Below the pieces are notes generated by a model. The model ran no database searches and had not been told where the DNA came from. It worked only from the letters and a program-made list of their open reading frames with translations. Made by a program: the position numbers and the translations under genes. Shown here piece after piece: positions 42,027 through 51,884 of a DNA stretch of 64,000 nt; position 1 is the first letter of the stretch, and each line of letters begins with the position of its first letter. The stretch lies in NCBI RefSeq assembly GCF_021168475.1, contig NZ_JAJOZT010000001.1, positions 62,001 to 126,000 on the forward strand, written 5' to 3'. The stretch comes from Pseudoclavibacter sp. 13-3. Lineage in GTDB: Bacteria > Actinomycetota > Actinomycetes > Actinomycetales > Microbacteriaceae.

Positions 42027-44753
42027 ATGGCGGTCAACAGCCAGGATCCGTACGAGCCCGACTACGTCGACAGCGACGCAGGAGAGACGAGCGAATGGCA
42101 GCAGTCACTGGACGAACTGGTGGTGGCTCGTGGTCGTGGCCGCGCGCGCGAGATCATGATGAGTCTGATCAAGCGTTCGAAAGATCTTCAGCTGAACGTG
42201 CCGATGATCCCCACCACCGACTACATCAACACGATTGCTCCGGAGAACGAGCCGTCCTTCCCCGGTGACGAAGAGCTGGAGCGCAAGTACCGTCGCTGGA
42301 TCCGCTGGAATGCTGCCGTGCTCGTGCACCGCGCGCAGCGCCCCGGTATCGAGGTCGGCGGGCACATCTCGACCTATGCGTCCTCCGCGGCGCTCTACGA
42401 GGTCGGGTTCAACCACTTCTTCCGCGGCCCCAACCACCCGGGTGGCGGCGACCAGGTCTACTTCCAGGGGCATGCCTCCCCGGGCATCTACGCTCGTTCG
42501 TTCCTCGAGGGGCGTCTGAGCGGTGAGGAGCTGGACGGCTTCCGCCAGGAGCACTCCGTGCCCGGTGGACTCCCCTCCTACCCGCACCCCCGCCACTTGG
42601 ACAACTACTGGCAGTTCCCCACCGTGTCGATGGGCATCGGGCCGATGAACGCCATCTACCAGGCGCAGGTCAACCGATACCTGCACAACCACGGCATCAA
42701 AGACACCTCTCAGCAGCATGTCTGGGCATTCCTGGGTGACGGCGAGATGGACGAGCCGCAGGCTCGCGGCTTGCTGCAGGTGGCGGCCAACGACCAGCTC
42801 GACAATCTCACCTTCGTGATCAACTGCAACCTGCAGCGTCTCGACGGCCCGGTTCGCGGCAACACGAAGATCATCCAGGAGCTGGAGTCGTTCTTCCGCG
42901 GTGCCGGCTGGAACGTCATCAAGGTCGTCTGGAGCCGCGAGTGGGACGAGCTTCTCTCCCGCGACTCCGAGGGCGCGCTCGTCCGCCTGATGAACGACAC
43001 CCCCGACGGCGACTTCCAGACGTACAAGACCGAAGACGGCGCCTACGTCCGCGAGAACTTCTTCGCCAGAGATCCCCGTGCCCTCGAACTGGTCAAGGAC
43101 TACACCGACGACCAGATCTGGGCGCTGCAGCGCGGCGGCCACGACTACCGCAAGGTCTACGCCGCCTACAAGGCAGCGATGGAGCACAAGGGATCGCCCA
43201 CGGTGATCCTCGCGCACACCATCAAGGGCTACGGGCTCGGCCCCTCGTTCGAGGGGCGCAACGCCACCCACCAGATGAAGAAGCTCACCGTCGACGATCT
43301 GAAGACCTTCCGCGATCACATGCGCATTCCGATCAGCGACGAGCAGATCGAGGCACAGAACCACTGGGCACCGCCGTACTACCACCCCGGCAACGACGCG
43401 CCCGAGATTCAGTACATGCGTGAGCGTCGCGCCGAGCTGGGCGGCTACATCCCCGATCGCCAGAACGCCCCCACCTACATCGACCTGCCCCCGCAGAAGG
43501 CCTACGCGTCGGTGAAGAAGGGGTCGGGCAAGCAGAAGGTCGCCACCACGATGGCCTTCGTGCGCCTGCTCAAAGATCTGCTCGCGCAGAAGGGCTGGGA
43601 GAAGCGGTTCGTGCCGATCGTCCCCGACGAGGCGCGCACCTTCGGACTCGACTCGTTCTTCCCGTCGAAGAAGATCTACAACCCGCACGGCCAGCACTAC
43701 ATCTCGGTCGACCGTGAGCTGCTGCTGGCCTACAAAGAGAGCCCGCAGGGACTCATCTACCACGTGGGCATCAACGAGGACGGCGCCGCTTCGGCGTTCA
43801 CCGCGCTCGGCAGCTCGTACTCGACGCATGGCGAGATCATGGTGCCGGTCTACCTCTTCTACTCGATGTTCGGCTTCCAGCGCACGGGCGACGTGCTCTG
43901 GGCCGCAGCGGATCAGCGCGCCCGCGGCTTCCTGCTCGGCGCGACGGCCGGGCGCACCACGCTGACCGGCGAGGGGCTGCAGCACGCCGACGGGCATTCG
44001 CCGCTGCTGGCGTCGACCAACCCGGCGGTTGTCGCATACGACCCGGCGTACTCGTACGAGATCGCGCACATCGTCGAGAGCGGACTCGAGCGCATGTACG
44101 GCGGCACACACCCGAACCCGGACGTCATCTACTACCTGACGGTGTACAACGAGCCGATTCATCAGCCGGCAGAACCGGACGACGTCGACGTCGAGGGCAT
44201 CATCAAGGGCATCCATCGCGTCTCTCCGGCATCGCGCGGTGCGGCTCAAGGGCAGATCCTGGCCTCCGGAGTCGCTGTGCCGTGGGCGCTGCAGGCACAG
44301 CGGATGCTCGCCGACGACTGGAACATCAACGTCGACGTGTGGTCGGTGACCAGCTGGAACGAGCTGCGTCGTGACGGTGTCGCCGCCGAAGAGCACAACT
44401 TCCTGCACCCCGAGCAGCCGAAGCAGACGCCCTACCTCACGCAGAAGCTGCATGACGTCGCCGGACCGATCGTCGCGGTCACCGACTTCACCAAGGCCGT
44501 GCCTGATCAGATCCGCCAATTCGTCGACCAGCCCTTCGCCACGCTGGGCGCTGACGACTTCGGCTTCAGCGACACCCGCGCCGCAGCGCGCCGCTACTTC
44601 AAGATCGACGCGGAGTCGATCGTGGTGCGCATGCTCCAGCAGCTCTCCGAGCAGGGCGTCGTCAGCCGGCAGGTGGCCGCGGAGGCGATCACGCGCTACG
44701 ATCTGCTGAGCATCCCGTCACCTGAGATCGAGGCTGAATCAGCGCATGAATGA
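42027..44753 (+). CDS. aceE: Pyruvate dehydrogenase E1 component, homodimeric
   Basis: 908 aa from the ATG at 42027 (GGTGAGGA site). It decarboxylates pyruvate on thiamine diphosphate and passes the acetyl group to lipoyl-E2. The ThDP motif is [24 protein letters not shown]... ending in [29 protein letters not shown] and [19 protein letters not shown]-type segments match AceE. The gene overlaps the next regulator start by eight bases. E2 and E3 subunits are supplied by sucB and lpdA at the left of the window. Confidence 0.96.
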   Translation: MAVNSQDPYEPDYVDSDAGETSEWQQSLDELVVARGRGRAREIMMSLIKRSKDLQLNVPMIPTTDYINTIAPENEPSFPGDEELERKYRRWIRWNAAVLVHRAQRPGIEVGGHISTYASSAALYEVGFNHFFRGPNHPGGGDQVYFQGHASPGIYARSFLEGRLSGEELDGFRQEHSVPGGLPSYPHPRHLDNYWQFPTVSMGIGPMNAIYQAQVNRYLHNHGIKDTSQQHVWAFLGDGEMDEPQARGLLQVAANDQLDNLTFVINCNLQRLDGPVRGNTKIIQELESFFRGAGWNVIKVVWSREWDELLSRDSEGALVRLMNDTPDGDFQTYKTEDGAYVRENFFARDPRALELVKDYTDDQIWALQRGGHDYRKVYAAYKAAMEHKGSPTVILAHTIKGYGLGPSFEGRNATHQMKKLTVDDLKTFRDHMRIPISDEQIEAQNHWAPPYYHPGNDAPEIQYMRERRAELGGYIPDRQNAPTYIDLPPQKAYASVKKGSGKQKVATTMAFVRLLKDLLAQKGWEKRFVPIVPDEARTFGLDSFFPSKKIYNPHGQHYISVDRELLLAYKESPQGLIYHVGINEDGAASAFTALGSSYSTHGEIMVPVYLFYSMFGFQRTGDVLWAAADQRARGFLLGATAGRTTLTGEGLQHADGHSPLLASTNPAVVAYDPAYSYEIAHIVESGLERMYGGTHPNPDVIYYLTVYNEPIHQPAEPDDVDVEGIIKGIHRVSPASRGAAQGQILASGVAVPWALQAQRMLADDWNINVDVWSVTSWNELRRDGVAAEEHNFLHPEQPKQTPYLTQKLHDVAGPIVAVTDFTKAVPDQIRQFVDQPFATLGADDFGFSDTRAAARRYFKIDAESIVVRMLQQLSEQGVVSRQVAAEAITRYDLLSIPSPEIEAESAHE

Positions 44754-46011
44754 TCACACCGTCTCAGGCGGTGGCAGTCGGGCCGGTGATCGTGCACAGA
44801 CCCTGGCCCGACTGCGCTCGGTGAGCGGCGAGATGGCGACGGCCACTCTGCAGCGCCTCGACGAGACCCTGCCGTGGTACGCCGCTCTGCCGCCCGCCCG
44901 GCGCTCGGCGATCGGTCTGGTCGCCCAGTCGGGCATCCAGTCGTTCATCAACTGGTTCGCCGGTCGAGGCCGCCCGAGCGACACCGGGGCCGCCGAGAGC
45001 GCCTCGGCGACGGTCGACCCGTCTTCGCATCCTCATGCGGATGCGTGGGTTGCAGCCGACATCTTCGGCAACGCCCCGAGAGAGCTGATTCGGTCAGTCT
45101 CACTGCAACAGACGCTGCAACTGGTGCAGGTCGTGATCTCGGTCGTGCAAGAGCAGTTCACCTCTGACGACCCCGAGCTGCGGCTCGCCTTTCTCACCTA
45201 CTCGCGAGACGTCGCTTTCGCGGCTGCCGACGTCTATGCCAAGGCGGCAGAGGCGCGCGGTCAGTGGGACGACCGCCTTGAGGCGCTGGTGGTCGACTCG
45301 GTGCTGAACGGCGAGTCGGCCGACGAGCTGCCGAGCCGCGTGGCCGCACTCGGCTGGCAGGCCGTCGGCGAGGTGAGCGCCGTGATCGCCTCGGCGCACG
45401 GGGTTCCCGATCTCGACCAGCTGCGACGTCAAGCCCGTCAGCTGGGCGCCGAACTGCTCGTGGGCGTGCAGGCCGATCGACTGGTGCTGGTGCTTGCCGA
45501 ATCCGAGCATGAAGACAGTGCAGAACGTCTGGCGGCGTTCTCGGTGCAACGGGTCGTCAGCGGCCTGATGCCGCACTTCGGCGAAGGCCCGATCATGATC
45601 GGCCCCCCGGTGCCGACAGTTCTCGAGGCGAGTACCTCGGCGCAGGCGGCTCAGGCCGGTTTCACCGCCGTTGCCGGCTGGCAGTCAGCTCCACGACCGA
45701 CGCTCGCCGACGACGTGCTGCCCGAACGCGCGTTGGCCGGAGACCCTCTGGCGCGCGTCACGCTGATTCAGCGTGCCTATGTGCCGCTGGCACAGCAGAC
45801 CACCGATCTGCTCGGCACGCTGCGCGCCTACCTCGAGAACGGCCGGTCGCTCGAAGGCACGGCTCGGGCACTCTACGTGCATCCGAACACCGTGCGCTAT
45901 CGACTGCGCCGCATCGCCGAGGTCGTGGGGTGGGATCCGACCGAACCGCGCGATGCGCTCATTCTGCAGACCGCATTGATTCTCGGTGCGATTAACGATG
46001 CGCATGAGTGA
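44746..46011 (+). CDS. PucR-family transcriptional regulator, FasR-like
   Basis: 421 aa. N-terminal region with SIQSFINWF-type helices ([11 protein letters not shown]) and a domain ending in [30 protein letters not shown], then a GGDEF-like middle, and a C-terminal PucR helix-turn-helix ([20 protein letters not shown]). Streptomyces FasR, located at the same spot directly before fabD-fabH-acpP-fabF, activates fatty acid synthesis genes. The start overlaps the aceE stop by eight bases, so this regulator is probably made together with pyruvate dehydrogenase E1. The ligand is unknown. Confidence 0.88.
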   Translation: MNDHTVSGGGSRAGDRAQTLARLRSVSGEMATATLQRLDETLPWYAALPPARRSAIGLVAQSGIQSFINWFAGRGRPSDTGAAESASATVDPSSHPHADAWVAADIFGNAPRELIRSVSLQQTLQLVQVVISVVQEQFTSDDPELRLAFLTYSRDVAFAAADVYAKAAEARGQWDDRLEALVVDSVLNGESADELPSRVAALGWQAVGEVSAVIASAHGVPDLDQLRRQARQLGAELLVGVQADRLVLVLAESEHEDSAERLAAFSVQRVVSGLMPHFGEGPIMIGPPVPTVLEASTSAQAAQAGFTAVAGWQSAPRPTLADDVLPERALAGDPLARVTLIQRAYVPLAQQTTDLLGTLRAYLENGRSLEGTARALYVHPNTVRYRLRRIAEVVGWDPTEPRDALILQTALILGAINDAHE

Positions 46012-46095
46012 GTGCCGCCCTTTATGCAGTTCCACTAAAGTGATTCAAACCTTTTCGTGCGGAGTCTCCACACGGCACTGGGGTATGCGTCGACG

Positions 46096-47046
46096 ATGAT
46101 GGAAATGATGATTCTTCTCGCCTGCCCTGGACAGGGCTCACAGAAGCCCGGCTTTCTGACGCCGTGGCTCGAACGTCCCGAACTTCGCGAACTGGCCGAA
46201 CAGCTCTCGTCGGCGACCGGCATCGATCTCATCGAAGCTGGAACCGTCTCTGACGCCGATGCCATTCGCGACACCGCGATCGCACAGCCGCTCATCGTGG
46301 CGGCCGGTCTGATCAGCGCGCAGGCGCTCACCGCCGAACTCGCCGCGCGCGGGGTCGATTCCGCACCGTTCGGCTACGCCGGGCACTCCGTCGGCGAGAT
46401 CACCGCTGCGGCGCTGGCTGGAGTGTTCACAGCAGAGACCGCCGCTCGTCTCGTGCGAGAGCGCAGCCAGGCGATGGCGCAGGCTGCAGCCGCGACCCCG
46501 ACCACGATGGCGGCCGTGATCGGCGGCGATCGCACCGAGGTGCTCGCTCGCCTCGATGCGCTCGGGCTGACCGCCGCGAACTTCAACAGCGCGGCTCAGC
46601 TGGTGGCCGCTGGGTCGGTGGATGCCGTGGCGCAGCTCGTCGAAGAGCCGCCGGCCCGCACCCGGGTGATTCCGCTCTCGGTCGCCGGAGCCTTCCACAC
46701 CGCCTACATGCAGTCAGCGCGTGAGCACCTGCTGAGCGTGCGCGACACCTTCGGCACCAGCGACCCCGCCGGGCCGCTCTGGACCAACGCCGACGGCACC
46801 ATCGTGCCCGACGGGCAGCGCTACCTCGACCTGCTGATCAGCCAGGTCGCCTCGCCCGTGCACTGGGACGCCGATCAGGCCTCTTTCGTCGAGAACGGCG
46901 TGACGGCGATGGTCGAGCTGCTGCCCGGGGGCACCCTCGTGGGGCTGGCGAAGCGCGAGCTGCGCGGTCTGCCGACCAAGGCGATCGTGACTCCCGACGA
47001 TCTGGCTCCAGCAGCCGACCTCATCGCCGACCACCTCGACGACTGA
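46096..47046 (+). CDS. fabD: ACP S-malonyltransferase
   Basis: 316 aa from the ATG at 46096 (46105 and 46108 are alternative starts). It moves malonyl from CoA to acyl carrier protein. The family opening ACPGQGSQKPGFL and the nucleophile elbow YAGHSVGEITAAALAG with active-site Ser are clear. Active-site His lies in SVAGAFHTAYM. QAAAATPTTMAAVIGG is the conserved mid-region. First enzyme of the fab run. Confidence 0.94.
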   Translation: MMEMMILLACPGQGSQKPGFLTPWLERPELRELAEQLSSATGIDLIEAGTVSDADAIRDTAIAQPLIVAAGLISAQALTAELAARGVDSAPFGYAGHSVGEITAAALAGVFTAETAARLVRERSQAMAQAAAATPTTMAAVIGGDRTEVLARLDALGLTAANFNSAAQLVAAGSVDAVAQLVEEPPARTRVIPLSVAGAFHTAYMQSAREHLLSVRDTFGTSDPAGPLWTNADGTIVPDGQRYLDLLISQVASPVHWDADQASFVENGVTAMVELLPGGTLVGLAKRELRGLPTKAIVTPDDLAPAADLIADHLDD

Positions 47047-47084
47047 TCACCGCAACTGCAGAACACGAAGTGAGGAACACGGCA

Positions 47085-48134
47085 TTGAGCACAGTCATGC
47101 GCACCGCTGAAGGGGCCAAGTACGCTCGCATCCGCGGCATCGGAGCAGCTCGCGGCGACCAGGTCGTCACGAACGACGATCTCGTCGAGGCCATCGAGTC
47201 GTCGGACGAGTGGATCCGCCAGCGCACTGGCATCATCGACCGTCGCCGCGCCTCTGATGAGATCAGCCTGAGCGATCTCACGCTCGCCGCCTCGAAGCAG
47301 GCCATCGAGCATGCCGGCATCGACCCGACCGACATCGATGCGGTCATCGTCGCCACCGTGACGCATCCGTATCAGACACCGTCACTGGCCGCCTGGCTCG
47401 CCGAGCAGATCGGCTCGACCCCGGCAGCCGCCTATGACATCTCGGCCGCCTGCGCCGGCTACTGCTACGGCATCGGGCAGGCCGACGCGCTGGTTCGCAG
47501 CGGCCTCGCGCACAACGTGCTGGTGGTCGGTGCTGAGAAGCTCAGCGACATCATCGATCCGACCGACCGCTCAATCTCTTTCCTGCTCGGCGACGGCGCC
47601 GGCGCTGCGGTGGTCGGTCCCAGCGAGACTCCGGGCATCTCGCCGACGGTGTGGGGCTCAGACGGCTCGCACTGGAAGACCATCCACATGACCAACTCGC
47701 TGCTCGAGTACCGCGACGGTGCCGCATACGGCGAGGCGACCGGCTTCGGCGAGCACGACGGCGATCAGATCAACCGCTGGCCGACCCTGCGCCAAGAGGG
47801 GCGCACAGTCTTTCGCTGGGCGGTCTGGGACATGGCGAAGATCGCCCGCCAGGCGATCGAGGCCGCCGGGCTCACCCCCGACGACATCGACGTGTTCATT
47901 CCGCACCAGGCGAACATGCGTATCATCGATGAGTTCGCCAAACAGCTGAAGCTGCCCGAGCGTGTGGTCATCGCGCGCGACATCGCCCACAGCGGCAACA
48001 CCTCGGCGGCGTCGATCCCGATCGCGACACGTGCGCTGATCGACGCCGGTGAGGTGAAGAGCGGCGACCTCGCCCTTGAGATCGGCTTCGGTGCGGGGCT
48101 CGTCTACGGCGCACAGGTCGTGGCACTCCCCTAG
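47085..48134 (+). CDS. fabH: Beta-ketoacyl-ACP synthase III
   Basis: 349 aa from the TTG at 47085, placed eight bases after TGAGGA; an ATG at 47097 is also possible. It starts fatty acid chains by condensing an acyl-CoA with malonyl-ACP. Catalytic Cys is in DISAACAGYCYG, His in IPHQANMRIID and Asn in AHSGNTSAASIP. Actinobacterial enzymes often accept branched starters. The stop is TAG. Confidence 0.95.
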   Translation: MSTVMRTAEGAKYARIRGIGAARGDQVVTNDDLVEAIESSDEWIRQRTGIIDRRRASDEISLSDLTLAASKQAIEHAGIDPTDIDAVIVATVTHPYQTPSLAAWLAEQIGSTPAAAYDISAACAGYCYGIGQADALVRSGLAHNVLVVGAEKLSDIIDPTDRSISFLLGDGAGAAVVGPSETPGISPTVWGSDGSHWKTIHMTNSLLEYRDGAAYGEATGFGEHDGDQINRWPTLRQEGRTVFRWAVWDMAKIARQAIEAAGLTPDDIDVFIPHQANMRIIDEFAKQLKLPERVVIARDIAHSGNTSAASIPIATRALIDAGEVKSGDLALEIGFGAGLVYGAQVVALP

Positions 48135-48159
48135 CTTCAACAGGCGACATTCGCAGACA

Positions 48160-48179
48160 GGCCGCCCGACCGGGCGGCC
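48160..48179 (+). promoter_or_regulatory. Perfect GC hairpin before acpP
   Basis: GGCCGCCC-gacc-GGGCGGCC is a perfect 8-bp stem with a 4-base loop in the 68-bp fabH-acpP gap, 23 bp before the acpP start. It could stop ribosomal or RNA polymerase passage, or shield the 5' end of a processed acpP mRNA. No T-run follows. Confidence 0.6.
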
Positions 48180-48202
48180 GTCACACACAGAAGGAGAAGA
48201 AA

Positions 48203-48451
48203 ATGGCACACACTCAGGATGAGGTTCTCAAGGGCCTGGCCGAGCTGATCAACGAGGAGACCGGCGTTCCCGCTGAGAACGTCGAGATGGGCAAGTCGTT
48301 CACCGACGACCTCGACATCGACTCGATCTCGCTGACCACCATCGTCGTGAACGCCGAAGACAAGTTCGACGTGAAGATTCCGGACGAAGAGATCGAGAAC
48401 CTGAAGACCGTCGGCGACGCCGTCACCTTCATCGTCAACGCCAGCAAGTAG
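48203..48451 (+). CDS. acpP: Acyl carrier protein
   Basis: 82 aa acidic carrier. The phosphopantetheine serine lies in DDLDIDSISLTTIV (the Ser after DID). A very strong AGAAGGAGA ribosome binding site fits the high amounts needed. It shuttles growing acyl chains between FabD, FabH and FabF. The stop is TAG. Confidence 0.97.
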   Translation: MAHTQDEVLKGLAELINEETGVPAENVEMGKSFTDDLDIDSISLTTIVVNAEDKFDVKIPDEEIENLKTVGDAVTFIVNASK

Positions 48452-48586
48452 GCTCGGCTGACGCCGGCCGTCACCACAGGTGCAACGGCCGCCCACTCGC
48501 GGCGCCGGCGACGCGCATCCGCACCCAGACGCGTCGCCGCGCCCGCCGCCAGCATTCCCCACAGACATCTGAGACACGGAGAGACC

Positions 48587-49828
48587 ATGAACAAGAAGAT
48601 CGTCGTCACAGGCATGGGCACGACCAATCCGCTCGGCGGAGACGTCGCCTCGACCTGGCAGGCGCTGCTCAACGGTGAATCCGGAGTCTCGACCATCGAC
48701 CAGCCCTGGGTCGAGAAGTTCGACCTGCCGGTGCGCTTCGCCGGTCAGGCCAAGGTGCGCCCTTCAGAGGTGCTCACCCCTGTCGAGGTCAAGCGCAACG
48801 ATCCGTCGACGCAGCTCGCGATCGTCGCAGCGCGGGAGGCCTGGCAGGACGCCGGCGCACCCGAGGTCGATCCGACCCGCTTGGGCGTCGACTTCGCCAC
48901 CGGCATCGGCGGCGTGTGGACGCTGTTCGATTCCTATGACGCGCTGCGGGAGCGCGGCCCTCGCCGCGTGATGCCGCTGACCGTGCCGATGCTGATGGCC
49001 AACGCCTCAGCCGCGGCCATCTCGCTGGAGTTCCAGGCTCAGGCCTTCGCCCGCACCGTGCTCTCGGCGTGCGCATCGTCGGTCGAGTCGATCGTCAACG
49101 CCTATGACCACCTGCAGCAGGGCTACGCAGACGTGGTCATCGCCGGTGGCACCGAGTCGACGATCCATCCCCTGCCGCTCGCCGCGTTCGCATCGATGCG
49201 CGCGCTGAGCAAGAGCAACGACGACCCGCAGCATGCCTCGCGGCCGCTCGACGTGAACCGCAACGGCTTCGTCATGGGCGAGGGTGCCGCGGTGCTCGTT
49301 CTCGAGAGCGAAGAGCATGCCCTGGCTCGAGGTGCGCATATCTACGCCGAGATCACCGGTGGTGCCGTCACCGCCGATTCGTACCACATCACTTCGCCCG
49401 ACCCCGAGGGGCTGGGCGCGGCTCGCGCCGTTCGGGCGACTCTCGAGCACTCGGGCGAGACTCCCGAGGGCGTCAGCCACATCAACCTGCACGCGACCTC
49501 GACACCGGTCGGCGATCCTGCCGAGTACAAGGCTCTGCACGCCGTGCTGGGCGATGCGCTCGACAGCATTCCCGTTGCCGCGACGAAGGGCAACACCGGG
49601 CACCTGCTCGGCGGCACCGGAGCACTCGAGACGGTGTTCACCATCAAGGCGGTGCAGGATCGGGTCACTCCCCCGCTCATCAACCTCGACGAGCAGGATC
49701 CCGAGACGCCGTTCTTCGCACCGACGGGCGCACCTCATCAGCTCCCCGACGAAGGCCAGCTGTTCGCGATCTCGAACTCGTTCGGATTCGGCGGGCACAA
49801 TGCCGTCGTCGGCGTGCGCAGCGTCTGA
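48587..49828 (+). CDS. fabF: Beta-ketoacyl-ACP synthase II
   Basis: 413 aa. Elongates acyl-ACP with malonyl-ACP. Catalytic Cys is in VLSACASSVESIV, His in NLHATSTPVGD and second His in KGNTGHLLGGTGALE. A CGGAGAG site lies just ahead of the ATG. End of the fab run; no further fab gene follows on this strand. Confidence 0.95.
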   Translation: MNKKIVVTGMGTTNPLGGDVASTWQALLNGESGVSTIDQPWVEKFDLPVRFAGQAKVRPSEVLTPVEVKRNDPSTQLAIVAAREAWQDAGAPEVDPTRLGVDFATGIGGVWTLFDSYDALRERGPRRVMPLTVPMLMANASAAAISLEFQAQAFARTVLSACASSVESIVNAYDHLQQGYADVVIAGGTESTIHPLPLAAFASMRALSKSNDDPQHASRPLDVNRNGFVMGEGAAVLVLESEEHALARGAHIYAEITGGAVTADSYHITSPDPEGLGAARAVRATLEHSGETPEGVSHINLHATSTPVGDPAEYKALHAVLGDALDSIPVAATKGNTGHLLGGTGALETVFTIKAVQDRVTPPLINLDEQDPETPFFAPTGAPHQLPDEGQLFAISNSFGFGGHNAVVGVRSV

Positions 49829-49951
49829 TCGCCCACATGGAGTGAGCACCGGGCGGCCGTGCGCCGTCGCCGGTCTGTGTACTGACAGCCTGTGTCACAG
49901 CAGGAACGCCGCACTCACCCGGTATCATTGACTGCTGGATGAGGAGGAGAC

Positions 49952-50500
49952 ATGGTCGTACGCTTCGGCATCCTCGGCATCCTTGCTGAGTCGCCCTGTT
50001 ACGGCACGCAGCTGCGCAGTGAGCTGCTGCGGCGCACGGCGGGCCTGATGGATGTCAACGCCGGGCAGATCTACTCGACTCTCGACCGTCTCGGCCGAGA
50101 CCACCTCGTGCAGCAGTTCGGTGCGCCTCAGAACGGCCGGGTGCTCTACGAGCCCACCGATGCCGGTCGTGAGGCCTTCGCCCGATGGCTCGAATCGGTG
50201 GATGACGGGGCCTCGGCGATCGACACCATTCGCAAAGTGTCGCTCGCCCTCTCGCTGCCCTCGGTCGACGGCCGGGCCGTCGCAGAACGTCATCTCGCGG
50301 CCTGCCTGCAGCGTTCGACCGCACCGCTTGATGGCCTGCCAGAGCCGATCACCAGCATGGTCTGGTTGGGGTATCACAGCATGCTCAATGCTGAGACGAA
50401 CTGGCTGCGTCAGGTCATTCAGCAGGCGGCACGCACGCCCACGGCGTTCCCGATCGATCAGGAGCGCCCGCGGCGCGGTCGGCCGCCCAAGCGCGTCTGA
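49952..50500 (+). CDS. PadR family transcriptional regulator
   Basis: 182 aa with a GAGGAGGAG ribosome binding site. Winged-helix N-terminus (RFGILGILAESPCYGTQLRSEL) with INAGQIYSTLDRLGRDHLV-like recognition helix, and GRVLYEPTDAGREAF wing. The C-terminal half is a helical dimerisation domain and the tail is basic. PadR repressors answer to small toxic molecules. No divergent partner is obvious, so the target is unknown. It lies just before the immunity-type genes. Confidence 0.85.
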   Translation: MVVRFGILGILAESPCYGTQLRSELLRRTAGLMDVNAGQIYSTLDRLGRDHLVQQFGAPQNGRVLYEPTDAGREAFARWLESVDDGASAIDTIRKVSLALSLPSVDGRAVAERHLAACLQRSTAPLDGLPEPITSMVWLGYHSMLNAETNWLRQVIQQAARTPTAFPIDQERPRRGRPPKRV

Positions 50501-50558
50501 GCGCACGCTGTGTGGTGCGTTCTGCTGTGGGGTCGCCGGTGGTGGCGGGTTCTGGTGC

Positions 50559-51158
50559 TCAGCGGTAGAGGATGTTGCCGATGGTGCGTGCGGTGCCGAA
50601 GTCGACGGCCACGGCTGTGGCTGTACCTGTGGAGTCTCGGCCGACGAACAGCGGGTACACGCCGTCACCATATCCAGCGGTGAGGCTGACGACATGGCCG
50701 TGCGGCGTGGTCGTCACGAGCGTGCCGAAGTCATCCGTGGTCGAAGAATCGATCACGGCCTCCACCAGGTCGGTATCGGCCTGCAGCGCACGAACCGCGG
50801 CTACAGTGCCGAACCCGATCACGCCAGCATCCACTGATACACCAACCGGCACCTTCTCACTGGTCAACGCGTCTTCCCAGACCAACTCGTCGATGGTGGC
50901 GTTCTCATGCACGGCCACGGCCACGGCTGGCACGCTGCCGCCGACCACGTGCACGACATAGTCGCCCGCAGCGAGATCTGCCTCGACCTCGGGCGCATGC
51001 ACATCTGCAAGCACGTCACAGACACACAGCCCCTGCCCGGCAGGCACAGCGAACCGGCCCGCGACCATGCGAGTGCCGTGCCCGGCAGCCAGCCGGCCGT
51101 CACCGGCGAACCCCTCACCGAGCACACGTGTCACCACAGCAGCAGGGCTTCTCACCAT
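50559..51158 (-). CDS. DUF4241 domain protein (immunity-type)
   Basis: 199 aa. The C-terminal half carries VSLTAGYGDGVYPLFVGRDSTG and ATAVAVDFG, the DUF4241 signature. DUF4241 proteins often sit beside toxin and immunity genes. No signal or membrane segment is visible. The start (ATG at 51158, or GTG at 51155) overlaps the Tdi1-like stop at 51152, so the two are translated together. The cognate toxin is not present in the window. Confidence 0.7.
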   Translation of the reverse strand: MVRSPAAVVTRVLGEGFAGDGRLAAGHGTRMVAGRFAVPAGQGLCVCDVLADVHAPEVEADLAAGDYVVHVVGGSVPAVAVAVHENATIDELVWEDALTSEKVPVGVSVDAGVIGFGTVAAVRALQADTDLVEAVIDSSTTDDFGTLVTTTPHGHVVSLTAGYGDGVYPLFVGRDSTGTATAVAVDFGTARTIGNILYR

Positions 51159-51742
51159 TTCGCAGGCCCCGCGAACTGGGCGATGATCAGCAGATGCGTG
51201 CGCATATCGAGGCGCTCCAGATGCGAGACGTCTTCAGGCCCGCCGGCCGCGAGAATCGGCACATACCCGAAGCACTCGTCAACCCCCGGAACACCCAACC
51301 GCTCCGCCGCCTCAGGAAACGGCGACCACCCCAACTGCTCTTCCGAAACTGCCCAAGAAGGCTCGTCACGAAGTCCCTTTGTAAAGTAGTCAACATCCTT
51401 AGCGGTCAGGGTGCGGATCTCACCATGCCTGTAGTCAATGACCAACAGATGCCCGCGCCCATCGGCCTCGAGTTGCCAGGCGAGGACGTCGCCCATGCCA
51501 GTGGTTGCGACAGGGATCACATCTCCCAGGGTCTGCGCGGTCTGGGCGACCAGCTCGCCCCACCCGTCCAACGGGTCGATCAGTCGCAGAAACCCGTCAA
51601 AGGCGACACCTTGCCCATAGCCTTCCCACCACTGCAACACACCGGGCGGCAGCACCTTGCGAAATCGACGCCTGGCCTTCTTCGACACCGCCACCCCTGA
51701 CGGCACGAACCCTGGCAACACGTACTGAGCATCTACAGGCAA
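51152..51742 (-). CDS. Tdi1/GAD-like immunity-type protein
   Basis: 196 aa from a TTG at 51742; the start is uncertain and GTG codons about 40-60 bp inside are alternatives. The region LPPGVLQWWEGYGQGVAFDG followed by FLRLIDP, VIPVATTGMGDVLAWQ and VIDYRHGEIRTL matches GAD-like and Tdi1 immunity domains, which neutralise toxins of secretion systems. The protein is soluble and cytosolic in appearance. Its partner toxin is missing here, as often occurs with immunity genes kept to resist neighbours. Coupled to DUF4241. Confidence 0.65.
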   Translation of the reverse strand: MPVDAQYVLPGFVPSGVAVSKKARRRFRKVLPPGVLQWWEGYGQGVAFDGFLRLIDPLDGWGELVAQTAQTLGDVIPVATTGMGDVLAWQLEADGRGHLLVIDYRHGEIRTLTAKDVDYFTKGLRDEPSWAVSEEQLGWSPFPEAAERLGVPGVDECFGYVPILAAGGPEDVSHLERLDMRTHLLIIAQFAGPAKW

Positions 51743-51884
51743 TTCTCTGCTATCCCTTCACCACGCCGAAACGCACATCCAAAAACGAATGCTGCGCCTG
51801 CCACTGGGTCAAGTCTTCCATCTGCTCTGCCACGTGAGCATCCACACGCTCAATATTCGGCAGACCATGATTTCCGGGCCGTGG

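Noticed and set aside
42105-44519. 804-codon open frame antisense to aceE
   Set aside because: Codon bias in high-GC genes leaves the opposite strand open. The translation has no recognisable motif and no ribosome binding site.
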